Made by a program: the position numbers and the translations under genes
In this document: positions 5,813 to 5,898 of the stretch, one piece after another
How the letters are laid out: every line of letters starts with the position of its first letter
How positions within the stretch are numbered: the first letter of the stretch is position 1
Notes under the pieces: model-generated
What the model saw: only the letters and a program-made list of their open reading frames with translations
The model's database searches: none
Told to the model about the DNA's origin: nothing
Assembly (NCBI GenBank): GCA_937884685.1
Contig: CAKZYM010000512.1
Span: 1 to 5,898, forward strand
Direction of reading: 5' to 3'
Origin: an uncultured Calothrix sp.
Lineage (GTDB): Bacteria > Cyanobacteriota > Cyanobacteriia > Cyanobacteriales > Nostocaceae
DNA length: 5,898 nt

Positions 5813-5818
5813 ATTGTA
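5813..5818 (-). promoter_or_regulatory. Candidate -10 element of ndhO (TACAAT)
   Basis: TACAAT is a near-consensus sigma-70-type -10 hexamer. It would give a leader of roughly 35 bases before the ATG. No good -35 lies at 17 bases. TTGCTA hexamers from the heptad repeat occur at spacings of 14 and 21 bases, so the promoter may be -35-independent or use the repeat. Confidence 0.5.
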
Positions 5819-5830
5819 GCTCTAATGGGG

Positions 5831-5898
5831 AGTAGCAAGTAGCAAGTAGTAAGTAGTAAGTAGTAAGTAGTAAGTAGCAAGTAGCAAGTAGTAAGTAG
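5831..5898. repeat. Heptanucleotide tandem repeat AGTAG(C/T)A, open at the window end
   Basis: Nine full 7-base units plus five bases of a tenth run to the window edge without interruption. The sixth base alternates in blocks (C, C, T, T, T, T, C, C, T). Short tandemly repeated repetitive sequences of 7 bases are typical of heterocyst-forming cyanobacteria. A 7-base period would shift frame if translated, so it is non-coding. It starts 12 bases upstream of the ndhO -10 candidate. Confidence 0.9.

Noticed and set aside
5831..5898. Tandem repeat considered as a CRISPR array
   Set aside because: The units are 7 bases and contiguous, without spacers, so it is a short tandem repeat.

Overview
The window looks like chromosomal DNA of a filamentous, probably heterocyst-forming cyanobacterium. 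The basis is an ndhO gene (a subunit found only in the cyanobacterial/plastid NDH-1 complex), one HIP1 octamer GCGATCGC, low GC content, and heptanucleotide tandem repeats of the kind common in Nostocales. All the genes I accept are on the minus strand. The exact genus cannot be read from the sequence.

Layout, in the direction of transcription (right to left). Positions 5831-5898 hold a heptad tandem repeat that runs off the window. It abuts the presumed ndhO promoter (TACAAT at 5813-5818) and is followed by ndhO (5557-5772) and a strong intrinsic terminator (5475-5502). Next is an AT-rich spacer with two ATACCCTGA direct repeats and a small palindrome. These lie upstream of a histone-H1-like gene (4200-5210), which encodes a long Lys/Ser/Thr/Ala-rich tail followed by a winged-helix-like domain. 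Behind it are one or two small, doubtful ORFs (3957-4178 and 3813-3944) that may be remnants, then an AT-rich spacer.

The left half is a compact three-gene cassette. It encodes a two-domain winged-helix-like protein (2812-3489), a 638-residue AAA+/ORC-like ATPase with a nuclease-fold-like C-terminal region (836-2752), and a DUF1802-like protein (12-836). The ATPase stop and the DUF1802 start overlap as TAATG. The DUF1802-like protein ends just where, as I recall for relatives, a restriction-endonuclease-like domain should begin, and a perfect hairpin sits at that break.

The most interesting point is that the winged-helix-like domain of the H1-like protein is clearly related to the N-terminal domain of the first cassette protein (shared TRLLLAL, DYxSxxxxLxxxGAI, GLxxLDExLKxxDF and GLLKxIRE). 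A chromatin-like DNA-binding module and a regulator, loader or defence-type ATPase cassette therefore share a domain and are neighbours. My working inference is a DNA-recognition and ATP-driven cassette, possibly defence-related, with an H1-like accessory DNA binder. No function is proven here.
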